DNA of 64,000 nucleotides from Lachnospiraceae bacterium (lineage in GTDB: Bacteria; Bacillota; Clostridia; Lachnospirales; Lachnospiraceae), in NCBI GenBank assembly GCA_910575835.1, contig CAJTGB010000001.1, positions 124,001 to 188,000 of the forward strand. The letters run 5' to 3'. Each line of letters opens with the position of its first letter. Positions within the stretch are counted from its first letter, which is position 1. This document shows positions 52,419 to 60,016 of the stretch, piece by piece. The translations under genes and the position numbers were made by a program. The notes beneath the pieces were generated by a model. The model was not told the origin of the DNA, made no database searches, and saw nothing but the letters and a program-made list of their open reading frames with translations.

Positions 52419-52760
52419 ATGAATACAAAGCTCAACTATCTCTATCGGGATGCCGACAACTACAAGATGCCAAATTCCTGTGTGGTTATTGGTGAGATAA
52501 GCGAAGCGCAAATCGCAGAAGTCATATCCTGTCTAGACTGTGGGGAATATTTCATTCCCCGGCAGGTGGGGCTTCCTGAAAAACGCTTTGACAGGTTTGA
52601 CGAGGAGGTGGACCAGTGCTGGTTTGAATTAAGTGCAGATGGGTTTGAGGCTACCGAAAATGTTTCCGATATTGACATGACTGTGAGGCAACTCGTGGAG
52701 TTGTTTCGTAGTGCAAAAAACAACTGGCATGATGATGTGCCGTTAGGAGGTGCAGTATGA
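52419..52760 (+). CDS. hypothetical protein (113 aa)
   Basis: MNTKLNYLYRDADNYKMPNS at the start, followed by a region with VVIGEISEAQIAEVISCLDC. Soluble and acidic. Start ATG lies 6 bp after the preceding stop (GGAGGCGTAAAGATCT). Overlaps the next gene by 4 bp. Unknown function. Confidence 0.6.
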   Translation: MNTKLNYLYRDADNYKMPNSCVVIGEISEAQIAEVISCLDCGEYFIPRQVGLPEKRFDRFDEEVDQCWFELSADGFEATENVSDIDMTVRQLVELFRSAKNNWHDDVPLGGAV

Positions 52761-53194
52761 GTTACTCAGAATGGCATACTTACGGCTATGGAATCTGCGT
52801 TTCCGATATTACGGATGAGTCTGTGGAACGCCTGCAGAAGCTGATTTCCCTGGCGCCGGAGTACCAAAAGAAAATACAGGAATGGCTGGATGAGAGTGAG
52901 ATATCGGAGCCGGCCTACGAGGATTATCTGGAGTTCGACCAGGACTATATGCTTGGCCTAGCAACCATCTTAAAAGAAGTGATCCTTGAGGCAGAGGACA
53001 TTGACCTTGTGGCGTGCGACAGCCATGACGGCACGGATTATCTGCTCTATGTGCCGGACTATCCCTGGAACATGGGAAAACACAGACAGCTCATGACGGA
53101 GGAGGCCGTCGCAGGGCTTTTCCGAAAATATGTTTCCATTTTGACAGATGAGGCGATAGAAATAGATTACCAGTCTGTTGAGAATGGAGGTTAG
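52757..53194 (+). CDS. hypothetical acidic protein (145 aa)
   Basis: Begins MSYSEWHTYGYGICVSDITD; contains VACDSHDGTDYLLYVPDYPW, which looks like a beta-hairpin common to short mobile-element proteins. Very acidic. TTAGGAGGTGCAGT precedes ATG; overlap ATGA with the previous gene. Unknown function. Confidence 0.6.
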   Translation: MSYSEWHTYGYGICVSDITDESVERLQKLISLAPEYQKKIQEWLDESEISEPAYEDYLEFDQDYMLGLATILKEVILEAEDIDLVACDSHDGTDYLLYVPDYPWNMGKHRQLMTEEAVAGLFRKYVSILTDEAIEIDYQSVENGG

Positions 53195-53205
53195 GAGGTG
53201 GCGTT

Positions 53206-54138
53206 ATGCCTTATAAAAGCGATACAAGGCCGCTGACCAGCATCGTTTCCTATCCGGAGCGTGGCGAAGGCGGCGACAACCGTTATCGGGGGAACTGCTC
53301 TCCCAGACTGATTGAGGATCTTTTAGGGTTCTTTCGCCCGGGAGAAATCTGTGACTACATGTGCGGCAGCGGGACGACCAAAGCGGCGGCGGACAAGCTG
53401 GGCGTTGGCAGTCATCTCTATGACCTGCACAGCGGCTTTGACATCATGAACTGCGAGATCCCGGAGCGCCCGGAGTTCATCTTCTGGCATCCTCCATATT
53501 GGGATATCGTCACGTTTTCGGATGTCATGTATAAAGCCTCAGATGTTCAAAAGAACTACGGCTATGACCCGAGACAGTATGATCTGTCGCGCATACCGGA
53601 CTGGGAAAGCTTTGTTGATAAAATGAATTATGCCATGATGAAGCAGTTTTCTGCCCTTGAAAAAGGTGGCAGGATGGCGGTTTTAATGGGAGACATTAAG
53701 AAAAGAGGCGTGCTTTACAGTATGCTTTCTGAAATCGTCAAACCGGGGTCTTTGGAGAATATCATCATCAAGGCCCAGCATAACTGCTTTTCAGACCAGA
53801 TCCAGTATAGCGGAAAATTCATCCCGATTCTTCATGAATATGTGATGATTGTCCGAAAGGATTCACCGCTTCTAGTTCCGATTATCATGGCAAAAAAAGC
53901 GGAGGTCGATATCCGGGATATGCCGGGGGCGACATGGCGTGATGTGGTTGCTGCCGTTTTGGAACAGTGCAGCGAGCCGGTGACGCTCACGTTTCTCTAT
54001 GAGAAAATAGAGCCGCACAAAAAAGCACAGGCAAATAAGTGGTGGAAAGAAAAAATCCGCCAAACGCTTCAGATCAATCCTACATACTTCTTTCATGATG
54101 GCAGGGGAATGTGGTCGTTGAACAGAAGCGCAGCATAG
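53206..54138 (+). CDS. DNA methyltransferase (HPPYW motif)
   Basis: A 310-aa SAM-dependent methyltransferase. Motif I is DYMCGSGTTKAAADKLG (~residues 46-62) and motif IV is FWHPPYWD (~residue 92), as HPPY instead of the DPPY or SPPY seen in N6A and N4C enzymes. The C-terminal ~80 residues (GATWRDVVAAVLEQCSEPVT ... WWKEKIRQTLQI) look like a winged-helix domain for DNA binding. Start ATG follows TTAGGAGGTGGCGTT. No cognate nuclease is adjacent, so it is an orphan methylase, plausibly protective. The HPPY variant makes base choice uncertain. Confidence 0.82.
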   Translation: MPYKSDTRPLTSIVSYPERGEGGDNRYRGNCSPRLIEDLLGFFRPGEICDYMCGSGTTKAAADKLGVGSHLYDLHSGFDIMNCEIPERPEFIFWHPPYWDIVTFSDVMYKASDVQKNYGYDPRQYDLSRIPDWESFVDKMNYAMMKQFSALEKGGRMAVLMGDIKKRGVLYSMLSEIVKPGSLENIIIKAQHNCFSDQIQYSGKFIPILHEYVMIVRKDSPLLVPIIMAKKAEVDIRDMPGATWRDVVAAVLEQCSEPVTLTFLYEKIEPHKKAQANKWWKEKIRQTLQINPTYFFHDGRGMWSLNRSAA

Positions 54139-54147
54139 TATCTGCGT

Positions 54148-54177
54148 CTGGGGGATGTCTTTTGTAGGCATCCCTCA
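54148..54177 (+). terminator. hairpin after the methyltransferase
   Basis: CTGGGGGATG and GGCATCCCTCAG pair; downstream T content is low. Position just after the stop supports a terminator. Confidence 0.5.
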
Positions 54178-54253
54178 GTTGCTTTAACTATATGTAGAAG
54201 AAGGATGGCTTTTTTGCTATAATACAAATATACTTATGAGCAGGAGGCGAAAT

Positions 54254-54580
54254 ATGTCTGTTTATTATAATCCGGACACGTACAGAAAAATTATCAGAAA
54301 TGGTGAAGAATGTTGGGTATATGATTGGGGCAAAAATGCTGATATAAATTCGTTCAATTATATGCTGGATCGCTGGGAGGGCACTCAGCAACAATTTTTT
54401 ATCAATGGTGAGACCAAGCAATATTTTCTTATTAATAAACAAGAGCGTACTGTCATGGAAATATCAAATCCAGAAGTAATAAGGTTCCTGTATGAGAATC
54501 TTTATATGGCGAATATTAACGAAACTTTTATCGAACTGTTCACCTCAATCGGAGGGTTTAAGACAGTAAAGTACGAGTAG
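54254..54580 (+). CDS. hypothetical protein (108 aa)
   Basis: MSVYYNPDTYRKIIRNGEEC at the start; AGGAGGCGAAAT precedes the ATG (54254). Soluble, contains WVYDWGKNADINSFNYMLDR. AT-richer than its neighbours. A TATAAT (54219-54224) precedes it. Unknown function. Confidence 0.6.
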   Translation: MSVYYNPDTYRKIIRNGEECWVYDWGKNADINSFNYMLDRWEGTQQQFFINGETKQYFLINKQERTVMEISNPEVIRFLYENLYMANINETFIELFTSIGGFKTVKYE

Positions 54581-54596
54581 ATTCTGATTTTTTCTT

Positions 54597-54625
54597 GGGG
54601 ATGTCGTTTCGGCGGCATCTCTTTT
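54597..54625 (+). terminator. terminator before the AbiE operon
   Basis: GGGGATGTCG and GGCGGCATCTC around TTTC, followed by TTTTT. Confidence 0.65.
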
Positions 54626-54667
54626 TGCATAATTGTTTTCAATTTGGACATACTAATCTCCGGGAGT

Positions 54668-54722
54668 TCTATTTACATTCGCACTTCAATAGTGTATAAT
54701 ATGGAGTGCGAATGTAAATAGA
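54668..54722 (+). promoter_or_regulatory. AbiE promoter enclosed by an 18-bp palindrome
   Basis: Arms TCTATTTACATTCGCACT (54668-54685) and AGTGCGAATGTAAATAGA (54705-54722) are perfect inverted copies, 19 bp apart. TTTACA (54672-54677) is the -35 within the left arm and TATAAT (54695-54700) the -10 in the spacer, 17 bp apart. The right arm covers the start point and ends just before the SD AAGGAGG. AbiEi proteins bind inverted repeats in their own promoter, so this is a strong operator candidate. Confidence 0.85.
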
Positions 54723-54735
54723 GCCAAGGAGGTGC

Positions 54736-55338
54736 ATTGATACGGACACGATTTGGACTAAAATTCAAACAATAGCAGAAAAAAGTAATGGGTTTGTTAA
54801 GACTTCTGATATTGAGGCGGCTGGAATCAGCAGACCGATGTTGAAAAAGTATGTTGATATGGGAAAATTAGATCCGGTGCGAAAAGGGTTATATACTTTG
54901 ACCGATGAATTTACTGATGAGTTTGCGCTTCTTCAGGCACAAAGCGCAAAGATAATATATTCCTATGGCACCGCACTGTTCTTTTGGGGGATGTCGGACA
55001 AGACGCCGAACATCTTGGATATAACGCTGCCTCGCGGAACGAACATCAGCAGGTTAAGGCGTGATAATCCGAATTTGCGTTGCCATTATGTGCAGACGGA
55101 AGTTTACGATCTTGGAATAACAGAAACAAAATCCCCTCAAGGCGGGATGGTAAAGCTGTATGACAGGGAGCGCTGTATTTGCGATGTGATCCGGGATAAG
55201 GATCAAATAGAGCTGCAGCTTTTTACGCAGGCAATTAAGGACTATTTTAAGACAAATCCAAATAATCGAAAACTGCTGAAATATGGCAAGATATTTGGAA
55301 TTGAAGATAAGATAAGAACATATATGGAGGTTTTATAA
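54736..55338 (+). CDS. abiEi: AbiEi antitoxin (type IV TA), start codon uncertain
   Basis: A ~200-aa protein when read from the SD: DTIWTKIQTIAEKSNGFVKT then SDIEAAGISRPMLKKYVDMG, a winged helix; the C-terminal domain has HYVQTEVYDLGITETKSPQG and RCICDVIRDKDQIELQLFTQ, diagnostic for AbiEi. The AAGGAGG at 54726-54732 has no in-frame ATG/GTG/TTG; the in-frame codon beside it is ATT (54736), an ACG lies at 54742, and the first ATG is at 54838 inside the DNA-binding domain. So either a rare start is used or a small mutation hit the 5' end. TAATG overlap with the toxin gene. Confidence 0.85.
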   Translation: MDTDTIWTKIQTIAEKSNGFVKTSDIEAAGISRPMLKKYVDMGKLDPVRKGLYTLTDEFTDEFALLQAQSAKIIYSYGTALFFWGMSDKTPNILDITLPRGTNISRLRRDNPNLRCHYVQTEVYDLGITETKSPQGGMVKLYDRERCICDVIRDKDQIELQLFTQAIKDYFKTNPNNRKLLKYGKIFGIEDKIRTYMEVL

Positions 55339-56177
55339 TGAAGACACCAGAACAACTAAAAGGAGCCATTCGTAGCATGGCAGCGAAGAAAAATCTTCGT
55401 GCACAGGAAGTGCTGCAGATGTTTTTATTTGAAAGAATCATTGATCGTTTGGCAGCCTCATCCTTTCGGGACAATTTTATTTTGAAGGGCGGACTTTTGA
55501 TATCATCAATGATCGGTATTGGTGAACGTACTACTATGGATATGGACACAACGGTGCGTGGTATTCAGATGGAAGAGGACGAGATCGTTTCTGCAGTCAA
55601 AGAGATTATCGCAATGGATGTGGGAGACGGAATTTCTTTTGAATTTCAGAAAATTGAACCGATCCGCGAGGATGATGCGTACAATAATTTCCGGGTTCAT
55701 CTGCGTGCAAAATACGGGAAGATTGACAGTCCAATGAAGATAGACATTACTACCGGAGATATTATTACGCCTGCAGCCATTCGATATGATTTCCCGTTTG
55801 TGTTTGAGGAGAAAACGGTTCCGGTCATGGCATATACGCTTGAGACAGTACTTGCGGAAAAATATGAAACGATTATCCGCAGAAACATTGGAACTACAAG
55901 GGCAAGGGATTTTTATGATTTACATACTCTTTACCGCAGCCGTAAAGATGTGGTTCAGATGGATGTTCTGAGGGCAGCAGTTATTCATACTGCGGAAAAA
56001 AGAGATTCGATTGATGATATCAGGGACTGGAGAGATATTTTGAAGGATATCCGTGAAGAGCCGCAGTTATATCTTCTGTGGGATAACTATGCTGCGGACA
56101 ACAAATACATTGGAGATTTGAAATTCAATGAAGTTCTCGATACAGTGGACGAAATCGCAAAGATTCTTGATTTGTGA
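55338..56177 (+). CDS. abiEii: AbiEii toxin, nucleotidyltransferase
   Basis: A 279-aa protein. GxxG loop in FILKGGLLISSMIGIGERTT and the metal-binding MDMDTT define the nucleotidyltransferase core; VMAYTLETVLAEKYETIIRR and GTTRARDFYDLHTLY follow as in AbiEii/DUF1814. AbiEii enzymes block growth by adding nucleotides to a tRNA acceptor or using GTP, with AbiEi as repressor. Start overlaps the antitoxin stop. Provides abortive phage defence or stabilises the element. Confidence 0.9.
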   Translation: MKTPEQLKGAIRSMAAKKNLRAQEVLQMFLFERIIDRLAASSFRDNFILKGGLLISSMIGIGERTTMDMDTTVRGIQMEEDEIVSAVKEIIAMDVGDGISFEFQKIEPIREDDAYNNFRVHLRAKYGKIDSPMKIDITTGDIITPAAIRYDFPFVFEEKTVPVMAYTLETVLAEKYETIIRRNIGTTRARDFYDLHTLYRSRKDVVQMDVLRAAVIHTAEKRDSIDDIRDWRDILKDIREEPQLYLLWDNYAADNKYIGDLKFNEVLDTVDEIAKILDL

Positions 56178-56250
56178 TATCAAGTAAGAAAAGATTAGAT
56201 TTTTTTTGAAGCACTTATAGTAGAAATCGGAGTTTGTGAAGGAGGATATT

Positions 56251-56700
56251 GTGTCACTTAATATAGCAGAAACATTTGAATTATTGTTTGATAAAAATAA
56301 TAATGTTGCATACAAAGCATTACAGGAATTGCAAAAAGAAAGTATTGAAACAGATTGTGTTTATCTTTATATGGATAGATTAAGCGATATGCTTGACAGT
56401 GATAATTCTTATATCCGCACAAGAGGGCTTACACTGATTGCCTATAATGCAAGATGGGATAAAGATTATAAAATTGATGAAATCATTGATAATTATTTAA
56501 AGCATATAACAGATGTTAAACCTATTACAGCAAGACAATGTATTAAGCTGTTGCCGATTATTGCAAAGGATAAACCAGAATTGAAAAACGACATTGTTTC
56601 TGCACTTCATAAAGCTAATATAGGTATTTATGATGACAGTATGCAATCATTAGTTTATAAGGACATCCAAAAAACATTGAAAGAAATAGAAAAATTATAA
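56251..56700 (+). CDS. HEAT-repeat-like hypothetical protein (149 aa)
   Basis: Starts at GTG 56251 after GAAGGAGGATATT, better placed than GTG 56236. All-helical pattern with repeated ~30-residue units: VAYKALQELQKESIETDCVY, IRTRGLTLIAYNARWDKDYK, TARQCIKLLPIIAKDKPELK, typical of HEAT-like solenoids that bind proteins or nucleic acid. It is 73 bp behind the AbiE pair and AT-rich like it. It could be cargo co-acquired with the toxin operon. Confidence 0.65.
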   Translation: MSLNIAETFELLFDKNNNVAYKALQELQKESIETDCVYLYMDRLSDMLDSDNSYIRTRGLTLIAYNARWDKDYKIDEIIDNYLKHITDVKPITARQCIKLLPIIAKDKPELKNDIVSALHKANIGIYDDSMQSLVYKDIQKTLKEIEKL

Positions 56701-56763
56701 AAAAGCAAATTCTGATTTATCAAATCATAAAGTGTTTGAAATAAAAAGAATATTGTAACCCGG

Positions 56764-56793
56764 AGATGTTGATTATCAGCATCTCTTTTTTAT
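56764..56793 (+). terminator. terminator after HEAT-like gene
   Basis: GAGATGTTG and CAGCATCTC form a stem around ATTAT and end in TTTTTT. Confidence 0.7.
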
Positions 56794-56814
56794 ATCACAA
56801 AGGAGGTATATAGT

Positions 56815-56928
56815 ATGGGATGGTTGATAGGTATCCTTAGTTTTATAGGCGGCAGCGTGTTTGGCGTTGTTTTTATGTGTATGTTTCAGATTAACCGAAC
56901 TTACAGAAATAAGCGCTCGGAGGAATAA
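56815..56928 (+). CDS. DUF3789-like small membrane protein (37 aa)
   Basis: MGWLIGILSFIGGSVFGVVF followed by MCMFQINRTYRNKRSEE, one hydrophobic helix with glycines and a basic tail, as in the DUF3789 family on conjugative elements. ATG 56815 follows AAGGAGGTATATAGT. It is too short for most gene finders. Confidence 0.7.
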   Translation: MGWLIGILSFIGGSVFGVVFMCMFQINRTYRNKRSEE

Positions 56929-57049
56929 ACATTTGCGGTATGAATGCTCTTTTCTCCTGGTGGATTGACTATTGCAAATAAATCTGTTATAATATTTACA
57001 TCAGTATCAAGTTTGGCTACGGCTAAACACAGTTTAACAGAGTTTATCA

Positions 57050-57087
57050 AAGTGTCATTTGCAATTTTGCAGATGGCACTTTTTTTG
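57050..57087 (+). terminator. leader 3 terminator 1
   Basis: AAGTGTCAT and ATGGCACTT pair (with inner TGCA/TGCA) and are followed by TTTTTTTG. Confidence 0.8.
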
Positions 57088-57114
57088 TTTTCCGGCCAAT
57101 TCATTTGGGCATAA

Positions 57115-57147
57115 GCCAGCAGTCTTTCGGGATTGCTGGCTTTTGTT
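57115..57147 (+). terminator. leader 3 terminator 2
   Basis: GCCAGCAGTC and GGATTGCTGGC form a stem around TTTCG and are followed by TTTTGTT. Confidence 0.7.
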
Positions 57148-57193
57148 ATATATCAAGGCGGCAATCCCGCCAGAAAAGAAAGGAGCATGAAAT

Positions 57194-58336
57194 ATGCAAA
57201 AACAATGTCAGGATGGTTTCTACACCACATTCAGTTCCTATCCACTTATGCTGGATTATCACAAGGAGCAGTCCAAGAACAGCCGCTGGGTGAAAGCCAG
57301 GGTCAGTGACCTTGAAATTCAGCCGCTGGGCAAAGGCTCTGCTCTGAGCACTGATCTGCCGGCATTTGCGTCAGGAACCACACAGGACGCTGTGGATGAC
57401 ACAGCAAACAATCTCGGTCTGGCCATGCGTGTTGATGGGGAACTCTTCCCCATGCGCATGACAGCCTACAAAAGCCTTTTGGACAGGGCAAAAATAGGTG
57501 GTACGGCGCTCCCTAAACTGAGCCGTGAAGTGCTGGCGGAGGTGTTAAACGCCTGCCTGCGTCTTTATTCAGCGGATGCACTTTTGCTGATTCGTGATGA
57601 AAAAGTTGCGGCGGTTCATTCCGGGGATGCTGTTGATTATTCAGTGCTACCGATTGATGAGTTGCTCACTGCGCTGAAGACAAAGCTGGATGCCCGTTTT
57701 TCAGGAAACGAGTTTGAGTCCGGCTACTGTGACCATGCGATGGTAAGCGCAGCATGGACGATGTCAGATCAAAAAGAGGATTTGCTAGGAGCGTATACAA
57801 AGCTGCTGGATTCCCAAGGAAAAACGGCTATGGCTTCCAAACTGACTCCGGGTGTCCGTTTTATGAGTTCGGATACTGGAGTGGCTTCGGCAAAGGTCTC
57901 AGCCCTGCTGGTGAGCGGAAAGCGTTCTATCCATATCGGGGGCTGCATCGCAGTTGACCACAGGCATCAGTCCAAGGTTTCCGACTTTGATACAGCGTTG
58001 GATCAGCTGTTTGCCCAATTCGGGGATAGCATTGCCAAACTGCAGAAACTGTTGGAGATCCATTTGGATTATCCGGTAAACGCAATGACCAGGGTATGTA
58101 AAAAACTGAGTCTGCCAAAAAAGGCTGCAGTCGAAGCTATCGCCATGTACGAGATGGCATACGGAGGCGGCCCGGCGACAGCCCATGACGTGTTTCTTGC
58201 CATGCAGGAGATCCCGTTTATTTTGAGGACTGAGAACACGCCGGAAAGTAAGATGCTGGTTATAGAAGAAAATATGGCTCGTGCGCTTTCATTCAGGTGG
58301 AGTGATTATGACCTTGCAAAGGCGGTGAGTTACTGA
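57194..58336 (+). CDS. conserved hypothetical protein (380 aa), first gene of recombination module
   Basis: Starts MQKQCQDGFYTTFSSYPLML; includes LPKLSREVLAEVLNACLRLY, GYCDHAMVSAAWTMSDQKED and SGKRSIHIGGCIAVDHRHQS, and a C-terminal YPVNAMTRVCKKLSLPKKAA. No enzyme motif is recognised; DUF932-like by size and context, not by sequence. Start ATG follows AAAGGAGCATGAAAT under leader copy 3. It overlaps the YqaJ gene by 1 bp (TGATG), so it is likely needed with the exonuclease. Confidence 0.65.
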   Translation: MQKQCQDGFYTTFSSYPLMLDYHKEQSKNSRWVKARVSDLEIQPLGKGSALSTDLPAFASGTTQDAVDDTANNLGLAMRVDGELFPMRMTAYKSLLDRAKIGGTALPKLSREVLAEVLNACLRLYSADALLLIRDEKVAAVHSGDAVDYSVLPIDELLTALKTKLDARFSGNEFESGYCDHAMVSAAWTMSDQKEDLLGAYTKLLDSQGKTAMASKLTPGVRFMSSDTGVASAKVSALLVSGKRSIHIGGCIAVDHRHQSKVSDFDTALDQLFAQFGDSIAKLQKLLEIHLDYPVNAMTRVCKKLSLPKKAAVEAIAMYEMAYGGGPATAHDVFLAMQEIPFILRTENTPESKMLVIEENMARALSFRWSDYDLAKAVSY

Positions 58337-59373
58337 TGGCAAAGCCGATTATTCTTTGTGATACCGTAGGTATGACGAATGACAGATGGCTGGAATGCCG
58401 TATGCACGGCCCCAAAGGGGATATTCCCTATACTGTGGGCGGAAGCGATGTTGCAGCTATTTTTGGTGTATCACCATGGACGACTCCGCTGGAGCTGTGG
58501 AAAATCAAAAAAGGGCAAATAAAGCCTGCAAAAAAAGCCAATGCCAATCAATTGCAGATGGGACATCTTTTAGAGCCGGTTGCTGCCTATTGGTATGGTG
58601 CAAAGACAGGCAATGCCGTTACAGAAGACACGAATCTGTATCAGCACGCAGATCATCCTTACGCTCTTGCCAATTTCGACCGGCGCTTTACACGGGCGTC
58701 CGATAACGAACCGGGAATTTTGGAGTGTAAAAGCTGTACTTATCACAAAGCGGATGAGTGGGCAGATGGAGCGATTCCGCTCTACTATGAACTGCAGCTG
58801 AGGTTTTATCTTGCAGTAGCGGATGTGAACATTGGCGCTTTTTCTGCCGTTTGGGGAAATAATCCGGACAATGATCTGGCAATGCCTGAGATTATTCGTG
58901 ATAAGGCGAAGGAGGATATGATTTTTGAACGCCTGGACGAATGGATTTGGAGCCTTGAGAATGATAAACCTCCGACAATGGCGGATGTTGCACCAAAGCT
59001 TGCTTTGGAGTCACTGGCAAGGATTTATGGTGCAAGTCAGGCGGGACTTCCAACAATAGAGTTTTCACACAAGTATGAATCGCCCTTGCGCAGAATTGCA
59101 ATGCTTCAAGGGAAAATCTCTGAATGCAACAGAGAAATCAAAACATATGAAAAGGAGATTGAAGCACATAGTGTGCGAATTGCCGAAGTCATGAAGGAGC
59201 ATGAGCATGGCATCTTGGAGACGACCAGTGATAAGCTTCTGATTGATTTCGTGACAAAAACAACCCGCAGGCCCGATTCCAAAGCCTTGAAAGAAAAGTA
59301 CCCGGCAATATATACCGATGTTTTGAAAGCGTCGGAAAGCCGTAAGGTAAAGGTGTCGGTCCAGCCAATTTAG
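58336..59373 (+). CDS. YqaJ-type viral recombinase/exonuclease
   Basis: A 345-aa protein of the lambda-exonuclease fold. GGSDVAAIFGVSPWTTPLEL is the N-terminal YqaJ motif; GHLLEP, the catalytic D-ExK pattern (LANFDRR ... ILECKSC) and YYELQLRFYLAVADV follow. The C-terminal ~100 residues add a coiled-coil helix (MLQGKISECNREIKTYEKEI). It degrades one DNA strand to start annealing-based recombination. Overlaps the preceding gene and pairs with a possible annealing protein at 62.7 kb. Confidence 0.87.
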   Translation: MAKPIILCDTVGMTNDRWLECRMHGPKGDIPYTVGGSDVAAIFGVSPWTTPLELWKIKKGQIKPAKKANANQLQMGHLLEPVAAYWYGAKTGNAVTEDTNLYQHADHPYALANFDRRFTRASDNEPGILECKSCTYHKADEWADGAIPLYYELQLRFYLAVADVNIGAFSAVWGNNPDNDLAMPEIIRDKAKEDMIFERLDEWIWSLENDKPPTMADVAPKLALESLARIYGASQAGLPTIEFSHKYESPLRRIAMLQGKISECNREIKTYEKEIEAHSVRIAEVMKEHEHGILETTSDKLLIDFVTKTTRRPDSKALKEKYPAIYTDVLKASESRKVKVSVQPI

Positions 59374-59386
59374 GAAGGTGATCATA

Positions 59387-59911
59387 ATGGAAAACATTTA
59401 TCATGAAGGTTGGGAACAGGAGCTGGTTTATCAGTTTCTCCCATATGACAGGTGCAAAAAGAGGGCCTATATCTGCTCGCCGCTCAGTGCAGACACGAAT
59501 GAAGGGATTGCACAGAATATGCAGGCGGCAAGGGCGTATATGTTCTATGCCATGAAAAGGATGTGCATGAACGCAAGTGCGCCACATGCGTACATCCCGA
59601 TGATTCTTTGCGACAATATTCCGTCTGATAGAGCACTCGCCCTTCAGTTCGGCCTGGAACTGCTGAAAGACAGCGATATTCTGTTGATATGCGGTAACCG
59701 GATCAGCAGCGGGATGCGTGGGGAAATTGCCCATGCAATCCGCCTGAAAATGCCAATGATTGCTTTTGATGAGGGTATATATCTGGAAGTACAGAAAGAA
59801 CTGACAAAGCGTGGCTGCGATAAGCGGAAAGTTCGCCTGGACAGGGAGAATTTTCTGATGGGTATCTCTGCTCCTTTGTCATATCTTGAAAACGCAGCGA
59901 TGTTCCGATGA
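59387..59911 (+). CDS. DUF4406/nucleoside deoxyribosyltransferase-like protein
   Basis: A 174-aa protein. KRAYICSPLSADTNEGIAQN then MQAARAYMFYAM, followed by IPMILCDNIP and LLKDSDILLICGNRISSGMR GEI, resembles the DUF4406/deoxyribosyltransferase fold (first strand, acidic segment, ISxGMxxE). I chose ATG 59387 after GGAAGGTGATCATA. These proteins are common in phages and ICEs and are thought to alter nucleotides; the activity is not proved. Confidence 0.72.
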   Translation: MENIYHEGWEQELVYQFLPYDRCKKRAYICSPLSADTNEGIAQNMQAARAYMFYAMKRMCMNASAPHAYIPMILCDNIPSDRALALQFGLELLKDSDILLICGNRISSGMRGEIAHAIRLKMPMIAFDEGIYLEVQKELTKRGCDKRKVRLDRENFLMGISAPLSYLENAAMFR

Positions 59912-59935
59912 AAGACCAACTGGCTGCAGCTTCAC

Positions 59936-59980
59936 AAAAAACTCCCGTTGTATCTTTGGATACGATTCGGGAGTTTTTTG
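59936..59980. terminator. strong bidirectional terminator
   Basis: AAAAAACTCCCG and CGGGAGTTTTTT are perfect outer arms with an inner GTATC/GATAC pairing. It separates the YqaJ operon from the RecD-like gene. Confidence 0.88.
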
Positions 59981-60016
59981 TATCTATAACACGACTTAGA
60001 GAAAGGAGTAAAAATT

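Larger units (their letters stand above)
56965..57193 (+). promoter_or_regulatory. repeated structured leader, copy 3 (upstream of recombination module)
   Basis: TTGACT (56965-56970), 17 bp, TATAAT (56988-56993); both this and copy 2 share GGATTGACTATTG. The transcript has ACATCAGTATCAAG, hairpin 1 with stem GTTTGGC/GCTAAAC around TACG (57011-57028), an AGTTT repeat, and the terminator (57050-57087). A second terminator follows (57115-57147), then GGCGG-CAATC-CCGCC (57157-57171) before AAAGGAG. Confidence 0.78.

Noticed and set aside
54737-54772. Short TTG frame just after the AbiE SD as a leader peptide
   Set aside because: A 12-codon frame is plausible by chance and has no conserved feature; mentioned only within the AbiEi start problem.
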